A DNA stretch of 59,204 bases, from contig JAUNWH010000010.1 of NCBI GenBank assembly GCA_030540405.1, forward strand, positions 1 through 59,204, given 5' to 3'. Shown one piece after another: positions 1 through 8,193 of the stretch. How positions within the stretch are numbered: position 1 is the stretch's first letter; every line of letters begins with the position of its first letter. The notes under the pieces are model-generated. The model was not told the origin of the DNA. It made no database searches and saw only the letters and a program-made list of their open reading frames with translations. Position numbers and translations under genes: made by a program. This DNA is from Spirochaetales bacterium (lineage in GTDB: Bacteria; Spirochaetota; Spirochaetia; Treponematales; Treponemataceae).

Positions 1-68
1 GGAATATTCACTCAGGGTCTTAGGAATACTTACTTAAGGCTTTAGGAATACTCTCTTTAGAAATTCTA
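1..68. repeat. 22-bp tandem repeats at the left edge
   Basis: Three units start at 1, 23 and 45. Each begins GGAATA(C/T)T and the first two end in CTTTA or TCTTA, giving an exact 22-bp period. The array is cut by the window edge, so its true length is unknown. It is AT-rich and resembles the GAATAT-rich array at 32418-32640. No gene is seen in this stretch. Confidence 0.7.
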
Positions 69-105
69 ACACAAACCAAATATTCTCATCTTGTCTTTTT
101 TCCTC

Positions 106-150
106 TTTCGTGGGATAATCCAAACTGCCACTTTGGATTATCCCACGAAA
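106..150. repeat. 19-bp perfect inverted repeat (hairpin)
   Basis: The left arm at 106-124 (starting TTTCGTGGGATAATCC) is exactly complementary to the right arm at 132-150, with a 7-nt loop CTGCCAC. It lies 19 bp before the start codon of the ATPase gene and is not followed by a clean T run, so a simple terminator is unlikely. It could be an operator, a cruciform or a 5'-UTR stem that controls the gene downstream. Confidence 0.85.
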
Positions 151-169
151 TTTAATTTTGGAAGAAAAT

Positions 170-1402
170 ATGGCTTTTATAGAGCGTCATGCAGAAAAAA
201 CAATAGAACGGATGTCCCAGTCGTTCCCGGCTGTGCTTGTTACGGGAGCAAGGCAGACCGGAAAGACAACTCTTTTAAAAAACGTAACGGACAAAAAATC
301 TGTTGGCTATCTTACATTTGACGACCCGACGGAGGAGCAGTCCGCAAAAAACGATCCGCAGTCGTTCATTGCTTTTCATCCAAGCCCGTTCTTGTTTGAT
401 GAAGTTCAGTATGTTCCAGAGCTGTTCCGGTATTTAAAAATCGAAATTGACAAGAACCGGCACAATGGAATGTATTATCTTACAGGAAACCAGCAGTTTA
501 GGCTTATGGAAAAAGCTACAGAAAGCCTTTCTGGCAGAATCGGAATCGTGCAGCTTTATCCGCTTTCCGCGCGCGAAAAACGAGGCGACAGCTTTAATCA
601 GCCTTTTATTCCGTCAAAAGAGTACATTTTGCAGAGAAACAGTGAATTTTCTGGAAAGGAGCTTTCTGCTTCGGAAACATGGAATTCAATTTTTACAGGA
701 GGCTATCCAGAAGTTGCAAAGGGCAATGTCTCGCCGAACGATTTTTACTCAAGCTATCTGAAAACCTACATCGAGCGTGATATTCGGAGTTTGATGCAGG
801 TTGCAGACGAGATGCAGTTTCTCCAGTTTATTGCGGTTGTCGCGGCAAGAACTGCGCAGCTTGTGAATTACGGAGACATTGCAAACGAGGTTGGTATAAG
901 CGAGATTACGGCGAAAAAATGGCTTTCTCTTCTTGTAACTTCGGGGCTTGTTTATCTGCTGCCGCCTTTTTCAGTGAATGTTGAAAAACGTGTTGTAAAA
1001 ACTCCTAAGCTTTACTTTGTTGATACAGGACTTGCAGCCTATCTTACAAGGTGGACGGATTCAGATGTGCTTCGTTCCGGTGCTATGTCGGGCGCGTTTT
1101 TTGAAACATACATTGTTGGCGAAGTGCTTAAGTCTTTCTGCAATGCTGGAATTGAGCCGCCGCTTTATTTTTACAGGGACAAGGATAAAATCGAAATCGA
1201 CCTTATTATTTTCCTGAACAACACGGTCTATCCGGTTGAAATAAAAAAGACCGCCACGCCAAAACCAGACGACGCGAAAAATTTTTTTATCACAGGCAGA
1301 ATCAAGAATGTGGAAGTCGCTCCGCCGTGCATCGTCTGCAACTGCGGAAAGCCGGTTTCTGTTGCAAAAGGAGTGATTGCGATTCCGGCGGAGTATGTGT
1401 AG
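170..1402 (+). CDS. AAA_14/DUF4143 family ATP-binding protein
   Basis: This is a 410-residue P-loop ATPase. The Walker A motif GARQTGKTT lies near residue 26, Walker B is FLFDEVQYV near residue 86, and the TGNQQF sensor-like motif follows. The C-terminal half is the DUF4143 region, which in this family often resembles a restriction-endonuclease-like fold (VEIKK near residue 360). The cellular role of the family is not established; members are abundant and patchily distributed. ATG 170 is preferred over TTG 158 because GGAAG sits just upstream of it. A perfect hairpin and short tandem repeats lie immediately upstream, and the LuxR-like gene follows after 18 bp. Confidence 0.85.
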   Translation: MAFIERHAEKTIERMSQSFPAVLVTGARQTGKTTLLKNVTDKKSVGYLTFDDPTEEQSAKNDPQSFIAFHPSPFLFDEVQYVPELFRYLKIEIDKNRHNGMYYLTGNQQFRLMEKATESLSGRIGIVQLYPLSAREKRGDSFNQPFIPSKEYILQRNSEFSGKELSASETWNSIFTGGYPEVAKGNVSPNDFYSSYLKTYIERDIRSLMQVADEMQFLQFIAVVAARTAQLVNYGDIANEVGISEITAKKWLSLLVTSGLVYLLPPFSVNVEKRVVKTPKLYFVDTGLAAYLTRWTDSDVLRSGAMSGAFFETYIVGEVLKSFCNAGIEPPLYFYRDKDKIEIDLIIFLNNTVYPVEIKKTATPKPDDAKNFFITGRIKNVEVAPPCIVCNCGKPVSVAKGVIAIPAEYV

Positions 1403-1420
1403 TTAGTCCGATAATAATAT

Positions 1421-2059
1421 ATGAGCAAATTATATATTGTTAATTTTTCAAGGTCGGAGTATGCAATGCATATTCCTGTGTTCAGGGTTCTTTGTCCGTC
1501 TTATGCTTCTGAGTACCTTGAAAGCCATGAAATTAAGGGCAAGGAAATTAAGGAAACTGACCAAGTTCTTATTGGGTGCACGGCTGATGAAAGAAAGGCT
1601 CTTGAAGCTCTTCTTATTCTAAGAGAAAAAAAGCTTTATATAACGCTTTATTCAGAGAGACCTCCGACTGCTCTTTTTCTAAGCATTGTCCGCAAGCTGG
1701 ATAACATTTCGCTTCTTTTCTGCCCGGAAAGCATGGAAGACGTTGCTCATTGTGCGGAGTTCTGCAGAATAAAAAAGAAGTTTATGTCAAAGTCGGCGCA
1801 GAGAAAAACCGAGACAGATCTTTTAGGCAGATTTATAAACATAGAATCCCTTAGCGAAACAAACAGGCTGCTTGTCTTTGCAATTGCGGAAGGATTGTCC
1901 TTAAAAGAAATGCAGTCACTTACAGGGCGCAAGGAAAGGTACATACAGACTTGCCTTCATAGGCTTAAAGAAAAGTTCAATGTGCTTGAAAGGCGGGAGC
2001 TTTTTAGCGCGCTCTTAAAATGGCTTTCCTTGGACGTTCAAGAGTTTCAGGCAGGATAA
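1421..2059 (+). CDS. Orphan protein with C-terminal LuxR-like helix-turn-helix
   Basis: The protein has 212 residues. Residues about 140-205 (LSETNRLLVFAIAEGLSLKEM, then RKERYIQTCLHRLKEKFNV) have the spacing of a LuxR/GerE-type DNA-binding domain. The N-terminal 130 residues have an alternating beta/alpha look but lack recognisable receiver-domain acidic residues, so they may be a degenerate receiver or an unrelated sensor. No SD is seen before ATG 1421, and the ATPase stop is 18 bp upstream, so co-transcription is plausible. The 3' end overlaps the convergent gene at 2047-2292 by 13 bp. A transcriptional regulator is the likely role; its target is unknown. Confidence 0.6.
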   Translation: MSKLYIVNFSRSEYAMHIPVFRVLCPSYASEYLESHEIKGKEIKETDQVLIGCTADERKALEALLILREKKLYITLYSERPPTALFLSIVRKLDNISLLFCPESMEDVAHCAEFCRIKKKFMSKSAQRKTETDLLGRFINIESLSETNRLLVFAIAEGLSLKEMQSLTGRKERYIQTCLHRLKEKFNVLERRELFSALLKWLSLDVQEFQAG

Positions 2060-2292
2060 ACAATAGACGCGCAGAATTTTTCTTTATCTTTCCAAGCCGG
2101 AACAAGCACGCGGGTATTCTTTAAGGCTTTTTTATACAAAACCGGCAGCAGGCTTGAAAATACTTCCACTTTGTGAGTTCTGGACTTGGATTTTACAGTA
2201 AGAAGGCAGCCGAGCTCTTTCTCTTGATTAAGAATTGGCTCGGCATCTTTTTCAAGTATTCCCAAAAGCATAACGTTTTCTTTTATTTCCAT
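2047..2292 (-). CDS. Small OB-fold-like (SSB/PriB-like) hypothetical protein
   Basis: This 81-residue protein is not confidently recognised. The N-terminal NVMLLGILEKDAEP pattern, the internal LTVKSKSRTHKVEVF strand pair and the late LVPAWKDKEKFCASIV strand recall the opening and core strands of single-stranded-DNA-binding OB folds, but it is too short for a full SSB. The assignment is inference only. The start is ATG 2292, next to a TATATA-rich palindrome (ATGCAT at 2291-2296 and 2304-2309). It is convergent with the LuxR-like gene and overlaps it by 13 bp. Confidence 0.5.
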   Translation of the reverse strand: MEIKENVMLLGILEKDAEPILNQEKELGCLLTVKSKSRTHKVEVFSSLLPVLYKKALKNTRVLVPAWKDKEKFCASIVYPA

Positions 2293-2330
2293 GCATTATA
2301 TATATGCATTTTTTTTCAAAAAATGACTCA

Positions 2331-2359
2331 TTGACAATCAGTAAATTATAAGTTACAAA
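2331..2359 (+). promoter_or_regulatory. Sigma-70-type promoter for the exported protein at 2400
   Basis: A perfect -35 TTGACA (2331-2336) is followed after 17 bp by TACAAA (2354-2359). The predicted transcript starts near 2366, ahead of the GGAG SD at 2387-2390. Confidence 0.6.
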
Positions 2360-2399
2360 TAACATTCGTTATAAAATATACATATTGGAGAATCTTGTA

Positions 2400-3203
2400 A
2401 TGATAAAAAAAATCAGCTTAGTTGTAGCTTTAATGTCTTCGTTTTTTGCGCCGGCGTTTTCAAAGGAAGAGCTTACATTCAGCAGCAGTAGAATTAAAAT
2501 AGAAGAAAAAGAATGGAGCTGGGAAAATCCTGTTACAGACGAAGAAGAATCCAGCGATACTTTTTTTGGTCTTTTAATTGATATGCTTATAGCTGAAAAC
2601 TTTTTTATCTTCTACGGAAAATATCCTTTCTACAACAACGAGCCTTTTATAAATTTCTGCTCTGATGACGAGCCTAGTTCCGGAAAGTTCTGGAGAATGG
2701 AAGTAGAGACAGGCGCATTCAGTTTTCCTGCAAGAAAATTCATAGGGAGCGAAACTCGTATTGAAGGAGTTCTCTACCATATAATCGGACCGGTAATTGA
2801 ATACCAGCACATCGCAAAAACGAACAAAGACGACATCATGGGAAACCTTAAGCTTGGCGGCCAGTTCTTTATTTTTCAGTCAAACTTTATCTGCGCATCC
2901 ATAATGTTTCAATGGAATAAAGTTTTTATAATCGAGCCTGGGCATGACAGAGCTTCTGGTCCTGGACTTGGAATAATCTTAAAGTCCTACATCATTCCAA
3001 AATGCATTCTTGAATGGAGAGCTTCAGTCGCAGTTGTTTCAGGCTACACAGATGAAAGCTGCGCAATTTCAGAATCACACTTGGAACTTGGATACATGGT
3101 CGCAGGTCCTCTTGAAATTTACGCCGCCTGGAAAAGACAGGAAAATGAAATTCTTGACTACAACACAAACGGATTTGCGCTCGGCTTGAAATTCCATTTT
3201 TAA
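2400..3203 (+). CDS. Exported, probably outer-membrane beta-barrel, hypothetical protein
   Basis: The product has 267 residues. The N-terminus MIKKISLVVALMSSFFAPAF is a signal peptide with likely cleavage near the Ala-Phe-Ser segment. The C-terminal half alternates hydrophobic and polar residues and ends in LGLKFHF, an aromatic terminus typical of outer-membrane barrels. I recognise no named family. ATG 2400 is chosen because GGAG lies 9 bp upstream and the signal peptide begins there; the in-frame TTG 2385 is less likely. A REP-like palindrome follows the stop. Confidence 0.65.
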   Translation: MIKKISLVVALMSSFFAPAFSKEELTFSSSRIKIEEKEWSWENPVTDEEESSDTFFGLLIDMLIAENFFIFYGKYPFYNNEPFINFCSDDEPSSGKFWRMEVETGAFSFPARKFIGSETRIEGVLYHIIGPVIEYQHIAKTNKDDIMGNLKLGGQFFIFQSNFICASIMFQWNKVFIIEPGHDRASGPGLGIILKSYIIPKCILEWRASVAVVSGYTDESCAISESHLELGYMVAGPLEIYAAWKRQENEILDYNTNGFALGLKFHF

Positions 3204-3215
3204 GAAAAGGAAAAG

Positions 3216-3299
3216 ATTATCGGGTCAAGCCCGATAATGACAGAATCCCATGCTAGATAATGACAGAATCCATGTCTGATAATGGCAGGGCACGATGTA
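3216..3299. repeat. REP-like palindrome plus 22-23-bp tandem units
   Basis: A 9-bp inverted repeat (arms ATTATCGGG and CCCGATAAT around TCAAG) occupies 3216-3238. Three units starting GATAATG(A/G)CAG follow at 3233, 3256 and 3278. The same palindrome recurs at 4856-4878, and variants occur at 13114, 53100 and 55032. Confidence 0.85.
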
Positions 3300-3341
3300 A
3301 TTCCAGTATAGACTAAATGTCATTACAGAAGATTAAAACTT

Positions 3342-4829
3342 TCAGTCAGAAATCTTTTTTCCGCTAAGCTCGCCTGGAACAGAAATCGGATATTCGCCGG
3401 TAAAGCAGCCTTTGCAGAATCCGTACTGTTCTGGATTGCATTCACGGCAAGCATCAAGCATTCCTTCTGCGCTAATAAACGCCAAGCTGTCTGCTCCTAT
3501 TTCCTTGCAGATTTCCTCTTCGTTATGAATGCTTGAAATCAGCTCGCCTCTAGTCGGTGTGTTGATTCCGAAGTAGCAAGGAAATTTTACAGGCGGACTT
3601 GAAATTCTAAAGTGAACTTCTTTTGCTCCGGCGCGTCTTAAAATCTGTACAAGGCGGCGGCTTGTTGTTCCGCGCACAATGGAGTCGTCGATTACAACAA
3701 CTCTTTTTCCGTCCACAACAGATTTTACTGCATTGAGCTTTACAAAAACCATGTTCTCGCGCTCACGCTGAGTCGGCGCAATAAAGGTGCGGCCTATATA
3801 TTTGTTCTTTATGATTCCGCTTGCATAGGGAATTCCGGCTTCTTTTGCATATCCCTGGGCAGCTCCAATTCCAGAGTCAGGAACTCCGATAACAACATCA
3901 GCAGGAACTCCGCTTTCGCGTGCAAGGCAGGCGCCCATTTTTTCACGGGCTTCTGTAACTGGGATTCCGTCGATTATGCTGTCTGGGCGCGCAAAGTAAA
4001 CGTATTCAAAAACGCAGGTCCGTTTGGAGGTGCGCTCTCCAAATTCAAATGAAAGAACTCCGTCTTCGTTTATTATTACGATTTCGCCAGGCTGAATGTC
4101 GCGAACATAAGTTCCGTTTACAGAATCAATTGCGCAAGTTTCGCTTGCAAGAATCCAGCCGTTTTCAACTTTTCCAAGGCATAGCGGACGGATTCCGTTC
4201 GGGTCTCTTGCGCCGATAAGACATTTTTCTGTTGAAACAACAAGCGCAAAAGAGCCTTTTATCATTTGGATTGTATCGGTCAGCGCGCGCTCAAGTCCTT
4301 TTTTGTAAGACTTTGCAATAAGCTTTAAAATAACTTCTGTGTCGCTTGTAGAAGAAAATGTGCTTCCTGAATCTTCAAGCATTTCGCGAAGCTGCTCGTA
4401 GTTTACAAGCTGTCCGTTGTGGGCAACTGCGACTGCTCCAAGCTTTGACTTTAAAAGAAGCGGCTGGGCATTTTCCAAAGTTGCGCTTCCTGCTGTGGCA
4501 TAACGGACGTGTCCGCAGGCAATGTTTCCTTTTAAGGCTTCAAGGTTTTCCGGCTTAAAGACTTCCGCAGTTGTTCCCATTGCCTTGTGAATGGAAATAT
4601 CTTCGCCGTTGCTTACCGCAATTCCAACGCTATCCTGTCCGCGGTGCTGCAATGCGTAAAGCGCATAATAAGCCTGAGTCGCGGCGTTAAAGTCGCTGGC
4701 AGAATAAGCCACATATTCTTTTTTTTCTGGTTCTCCCTGCTTAGGTGGATTTAAATAAATTCCGACAACACCGCATTCATCGCGCAGCTTGTCTTCCTCT
4801 TCTTCAACAAGAAATTCACAGCACTTCAT
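3342..4829 (-). CDS. purF: Amidophosphoribosyltransferase
   Basis: PurF (495 residues) catalyses the first step of purine synthesis, making 5-phosphoribosylamine from PRPP and glutamine. The N-terminal Ntn-hydrolase glutaminase nucleophile is Cys19 in DECGVVGIY, so an 18-residue propeptide must be removed. The PRPP-binding segment is VVVIDDSIVRGTTSRR. Cysteines in FPCYFG and in FCKGCFTGEYP match the [4Fe-4S] ligands of the Bacillus subtilis-type enzyme, which suggests an oxygen-sensitive, cluster-containing form. It lies downstream of purE on the same strand, separated by 130 bp that hold a repeat array. The SD is weak (GGA). Confidence 0.96.
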   Translation of the reverse strand: MKCCEFLVEEEEDKLRDECGVVGIYLNPPKQGEPEKKEYVAYSASDFNAATQAYYALYALQHRGQDSVGIAVSNGEDISIHKAMGTTAEVFKPENLEALKGNIACGHVRYATAGSATLENAQPLLLKSKLGAVAVAHNGQLVNYEQLREMLEDSGSTFSSTSDTEVILKLIAKSYKKGLERALTDTIQMIKGSFALVVSTEKCLIGARDPNGIRPLCLGKVENGWILASETCAIDSVNGTYVRDIQPGEIVIINEDGVLSFEFGERTSKRTCVFEYVYFARPDSIIDGIPVTEAREKMGACLARESGVPADVVIGVPDSGIGAAQGYAKEAGIPYASGIIKNKYIGRTFIAPTQRERENMVFVKLNAVKSVVDGKRVVVIDDSIVRGTTSRRLVQILRRAGAKEVHFRISSPPVKFPCYFGINTPTRGELISSIHNEEEICKEIGADSLAFISAEGMLDACRECNPEQYGFCKGCFTGEYPISVPGELSGKKISD

Positions 4830-4855
4830 TTTTTTTCCATTAGATATTTATATAG

Positions 4856-4956
4856 ATTATCGGGTCAAGCCCGATAATGACACAGTTTCGTTAACTGGCA
4901 ATGACACAATTCCGCTAATTGATAATAGCACAGCCCTGCACTTGCAATGGCATCAG
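4856..4956. repeat. REP-like palindrome followed by 24-bp tandem repeats
   Basis: The 23-bp palindrome at 4856-4878 is identical to that at 3216-3238. Units begin at 4873, 4897, 4921 and 4945 with an exact 24-bp period and a shared core close to AATGACACA. The array fills the gap between purE and purF. Confidence 0.8.
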
Positions 4957-4959
4957 AAA

Positions 4960-5460
4960 CTACAGTTCGATTCCTGAGCCGCCGTTTGACTCTGCATCGG
5001 CAGTCATCTTCGCACGGAATTCTATAAGCTTTGTTTTTATTTCAGGATATTTTATTCCGAGGATTTCGAGCGCAAGGTAGGCTGCGTTTTTTGCGTTTCC
5101 GATTCCGACAGTTGCAACAGGAATTTGCGGAGGCATCTGAACAATAGAAAGGAGAGAATCCATTCCAGCAAGTCCGTTTGATTTTCCTGGATTAATACAT
5201 TCAAGAGGAACGCCTACAACAGGAAGAACTGTGCGGCTGGCGATAACACCCGGAAGAGCTGCGCTAAGTCCAGCGCCTGCAATAATTACATCGCAGCCTT
5301 CTTTTTCTACAGCTGCAATAGTTTTTACAAGCAAATCTCCTGCTCTGTGCGCAGAAATAACGTAAGCCTTGTATTCAACGCCAAATTCTTTTAGAACATC
5401 GGCGGACTTTTTCATTGTATCCAAATCAGACTTGGAACCTAAAAAGATAGCAACTTTCAT
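4960..5460 (-). CDS. purE: N5-CAIR mutase-like PurE, class II (AIR carboxylase)
   Basis: The product has 166 residues. The N-terminus KVAIFLGSKSDLDTMKK is the PurE signature. The loop AGAGLSAALPGVIASRT differs from the AAHLPG loop of class I enzymes and fits class II PurE, which carboxylates aminoimidazole ribonucleotide directly with CO2 and needs no PurK. A class II enzyme is established in Treponema denticola. No purK is present in this window. ATG 5460 gives the conserved N-terminus; a five-residue-longer frame exists but is unlikely. No SD is visible, and a -10-like hexamer lies 5 bp upstream. Confidence 0.93.
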   Translation of the reverse strand: MKVAIFLGSKSDLDTMKKSADVLKEFGVEYKAYVISAHRAGDLLVKTIAAVEKEGCDVIIAGAGLSAALPGVIASRTVLPVVGVPLECINPGKSNGLAGMDSLLSIVQMPPQIPVATVGIGNAKNAAYLALEILGIKYPEIKTKLIEFRAKMTADAESNGGSGIEL

Positions 5461-5465
5461 ACTGT

Positions 5466-5494
5466 AAAATATCACAATGAATAAAAGAAATCAA
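5466..5494 (-). promoter_or_regulatory. Predicted purE promoter, leaderless arrangement
   Basis: On the minus strand, TTGATT (5489-5494) and TATTTT (5466-5471) are spaced by 17 bp. Only 5 bp separate the -10 from the purE ATG, and there is no SD. Confidence 0.5.
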
Positions 5495-5507
5495 CATAGC
5501 CTGCTTT

Positions 5508-8183
5508 TTATTCGCCGGAATAAGGAAGCAGGATTTCTGACATCCTGTTTATTTCCGCAGAAAGCAAAGTTGAAATCTGTTCATCTTGAATGTAATTTAC
5601 AAGCTCTTTTAAGCACAAAATAACTTTAAAAAGAAGCTTTATGCCAGTTTCGTTTTCCTGTGCGGAAGGAACAAAACCGGAAGTTTTTCTTGCATTTTCA
5701 GCGGAAGCAAAAAGTCCTTGCTTTCCAGACAGGCGCGAAATTATATATTCAAGCTGAAGGTTTGTCTTGCTTTCAAGAAAATTCTTTTTCTGCTGCTCTG
5801 GAAGATAACGGCACAATGCCTTTAATTTCTTAAAAAGCTGAGTCTGAGAATTTTCTAATGATTTTTCATCGCTCTCTTTTTTATCGCCTATATTATCCGC
5901 AGTATTTTCATCATTCAAGTTTGAAAACTCTGTTCCGTTTGCAACTTGAAGCGGCTCTGTAGCTTTTTCAGGCTCATCGCTTTCCATAAAGAATTCCTGA
6001 GCTGCAAGGTCTTTTTCCTCTTCGCCAAAATCGTCATCCTCAAAGTTCAGGTTTTCATCTTCAAACAAATCTTCGGAATCTTCAGTTGAATCAGCAGGTT
6101 GTTCCGGCAAATCAAAAACGTCATCTTCGGAAAAATCTTCATCATCAATAAGCTCTTCTGGCTCAGAAATTTCTTCTTCTGGCACAGGAGTTTCTGGTTC
6201 TGTTTTTTGAGGCGCAGGAATTTTTTCTTCGGGCATTTTATATTCACGCTTAGAAATCTCTTTCTTTGTATTTTTTTCTTCAAGCGGAATAGAAGTTACA
6301 GCAGGCTTTTCTTCTTCCAAGTCAAAACTTTCTGTTTCAAAGTCAGGCTCAAAAGAATTCTCTTTGGGAGCAGAAGCTTTGTCTCCGGATGAAAATGGAT
6401 TCTGAGCAAAAAAATCTTCTGCGCTCGTTTCGTCTTCTTCAAGTCCGCCAACATCTTCGTCTTGATATTCTTCTGGAACTAAATTGTCAAGGCTCTGGGA
6501 ATATTTTTCCTTGTCATTGTCTTCTGATTCAGCATCAAGTTTTCCATCTGAAAAAACTTCTTCAACAGCGACTTCTTCATTTTGAAGATTTTCAAATTCT
6601 GGCTCCGGTTCGCTTATGGATTCTGTCTCAGTTTTTATTTCGCTTGAAGCAGAAGGCAGCTGTTCAATTTCAGAAGAAGAAATTTCTGGAGACTCAGTTT
6701 TTTCACCAAGTCCAATTTCAAAGTTTTCGTCCGCATCTCCAAATTCATCTTCAATGGAATTTCCTGCGCTTGCAAAAATATTTGTAGAGTCAAGAAGCCT
6801 TTTGTTTATTCGCTCAATGCCGGTTTTCCAGGCTTTGTTTTCAGAATCGAATTTTTCAATCTGATTATAAGTGGACATTGCCTGAGTAAGATTTCCCTGC
6901 GCCTCGTAGTTTTTTGCAATGGAATTAAGGCCGTCCACATTTTCTGGATTTTGAGCGATATAGCGAAGATAAAATTCTTCCGCTTTTTTTAGCTCGCCTT
7001 TTTGCGAATAGCGCATTCCGCCTTCACGGTAAAAATCAGAGTAGCTAGGATTCAACGCCTTTATCTTTTTAAAGCAGCCGGAAGCCTTGCGCTCGTCTCC
7101 AATGCAAATGTAATACTGGCCAAGCAGATTCAGCACATGGACATCGCTTGGATTTTTTTCGTAGGCGCACTGAATTTTTTTTCCAGCCTCTTCAATTCTG
7201 TCTGCGCTCAAAAGAATATGCGCATACTGGCAAAGCATTGAGGAATCTTCTGGAGATGCATTTTCCATGCGGTCCATTATTTCAAGGGCATCTTCATTTC
7301 TTCCAGTTGATTCGTAAGTAGATGCAAGTCCAGAAAGTGCCTTTGAAAATTCCGGGCGGATTTTTAAAGCTTCATTGTATTCAACTTCCGCATTGTCAAA
7401 GTCGCTTTGCTTTGTGTAGACATCTCCAAGTTTTGTGTGCATGGCGGCATCTTTTGGATTTAAATTCAGAGCGTGCCTTACAAGCTCGCCGGCATTGTGT
7501 GTCTTATTTTTTTTCAAAAGCAAGTCGGCGTAATTTTCTATAGCTTCAAGCCAGCCCGGTTTTGTTTTTAAAGCGGCTTCATATTCAGACTGGGCTTTTT
7601 CAAATTCTCCAAGAGAGTCATAGCTTTTTGCAAGGTTCAGATGAAGAATCGGATGGTTCGGGTCAATTTTAAGTCCGCGCAGATAAGAAGACACAGCGTC
7701 TTTGGGCTGATTTTTCAACGCGTAAATTGAGCCGATATGGTTGAACGCAAGAACATCTTCCGGGTTTTCCTCGACAACTCTGTTAAAGCAATTAAGGGCA
7801 TCGTCATATTTTCCCATCAGCTTGAACGTAAAGCCCAAGTTGTAAAAAGACTGAACGTTTGACTCATCGGCAATAACTGCCTGCTCAAGAACAGAAATGG
7901 AATCGTCGTATTTTTTAAGGCGTCGGTAAACACCTCCAAGAGAATTCAAGGCTTCAACATTTTTTGAATCAATGCGGATAATTTCATTAAAATATGCAAG
8001 AGCTTTTTCATCATCGCCGCTTTTTACATAAAGATTTCCCAAGGAACTTAGAAGCTCAATGTTCTGCGGATCGCTTTTTAAAAGTCCTCTGTAAATGCGG
8101 GCTGCCTGTTCAAAATCCCTGGAAAGAATCGCGGCATTTGCTCTGTCCAAAATTCCATTGTTTCGCTTGCTCTCGTTATCCAT
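5508..8183 (-). CDS. Large tetratricopeptide-repeat protein with acidic linker
   Basis: The protein has 891 residues. Residues about 8-460 are roughly 13 consecutive TPR units (patterns such as LGNLYVKSGDDEKALAYF and LGGVYRRLKKYDDSI), which form a superhelical protein-binding scaffold. Residues about 490-770 are a long Glu/Asp/Ser-rich, low-complexity and presumably disordered linker. The last 100 residues (LCRYLPEQQKKNFLESKT onward) are a small helical domain. There is no signal peptide, so it is probably cytoplasmic. ATG 8183 is used because AGGAAG precedes it and longer frames run into the upstream gene, which ends 10 bp away. The function is unknown; a scaffold or assembly role is inferred. 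Confidence 0.8.
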   Translation of the reverse strand: MDNESKRNNGILDRANAAILSRDFEQAARIYRGLLKSDPQNIELLSSLGNLYVKSGDDEKALAYFNEIIRIDSKNVEALNSLGGVYRRLKKYDDSISVLEQAVIADESNVQSFYNLGFTFKLMGKYDDALNCFNRVVEENPEDVLAFNHIGSIYALKNQPKDAVSSYLRGLKIDPNHPILHLNLAKSYDSLGEFEKAQSEYEAALKTKPGWLEAIENYADLLLKKNKTHNAGELVRHALNLNPKDAAMHTKLGDVYTKQSDFDNAEVEYNEALKIRPEFSKALSGLASTYESTGRNEDALEIMDRMENASPEDSSMLCQYAHILLSADRIEEAGKKIQCAYEKNPSDVHVLNLLGQYYICIGDERKASGCFKKIKALNPSYSDFYREGGMRYSQKGELKKAEEFYLRYIAQNPENVDGLNSIAKNYEAQGNLTQAMSTYNQIEKFDSENKAWKTGIERINKRLLDSTNIFASAGNSIEDEFGDADENFEIGLGEKTESPEISSSEIEQLPSASSEIKTETESISEPEPEFENLQNEEVAVEEVFSDGKLDAESEDNDKEKYSQSLDNLVPEEYQDEDVGGLEEDETSAEDFFAQNPFSSGDKASAPKENSFEPDFETESFDLEEEKPAVTSIPLEEKNTKKEISKREYKMPEEKIPAPQKTEPETPVPEEEISEPEELIDDEDFSEDDVFDLPEQPADSTEDSEDLFEDENLNFEDDDFGEEEKDLAAQEFFMESDEPEKATEPLQVANGTEFSNLNDENTADNIGDKKESDEKSLENSQTQLFKKLKALCRYLPEQQKKNFLESKTNLQLEYIISRLSGKQGLFASAENARKTSGFVPSAQENETGIKLLFKVILCLKELVNYIQDEQISTLLSAEINRMSEILLPYSGE

Positions 8184-8193
8184 AACTTTCTTC

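Noticed and set aside
1..68. CRISPR or promoter array at the left edge
   Set aside because: Units are contiguous 22-bp direct repeats without spacers, and the window edge cuts the array.
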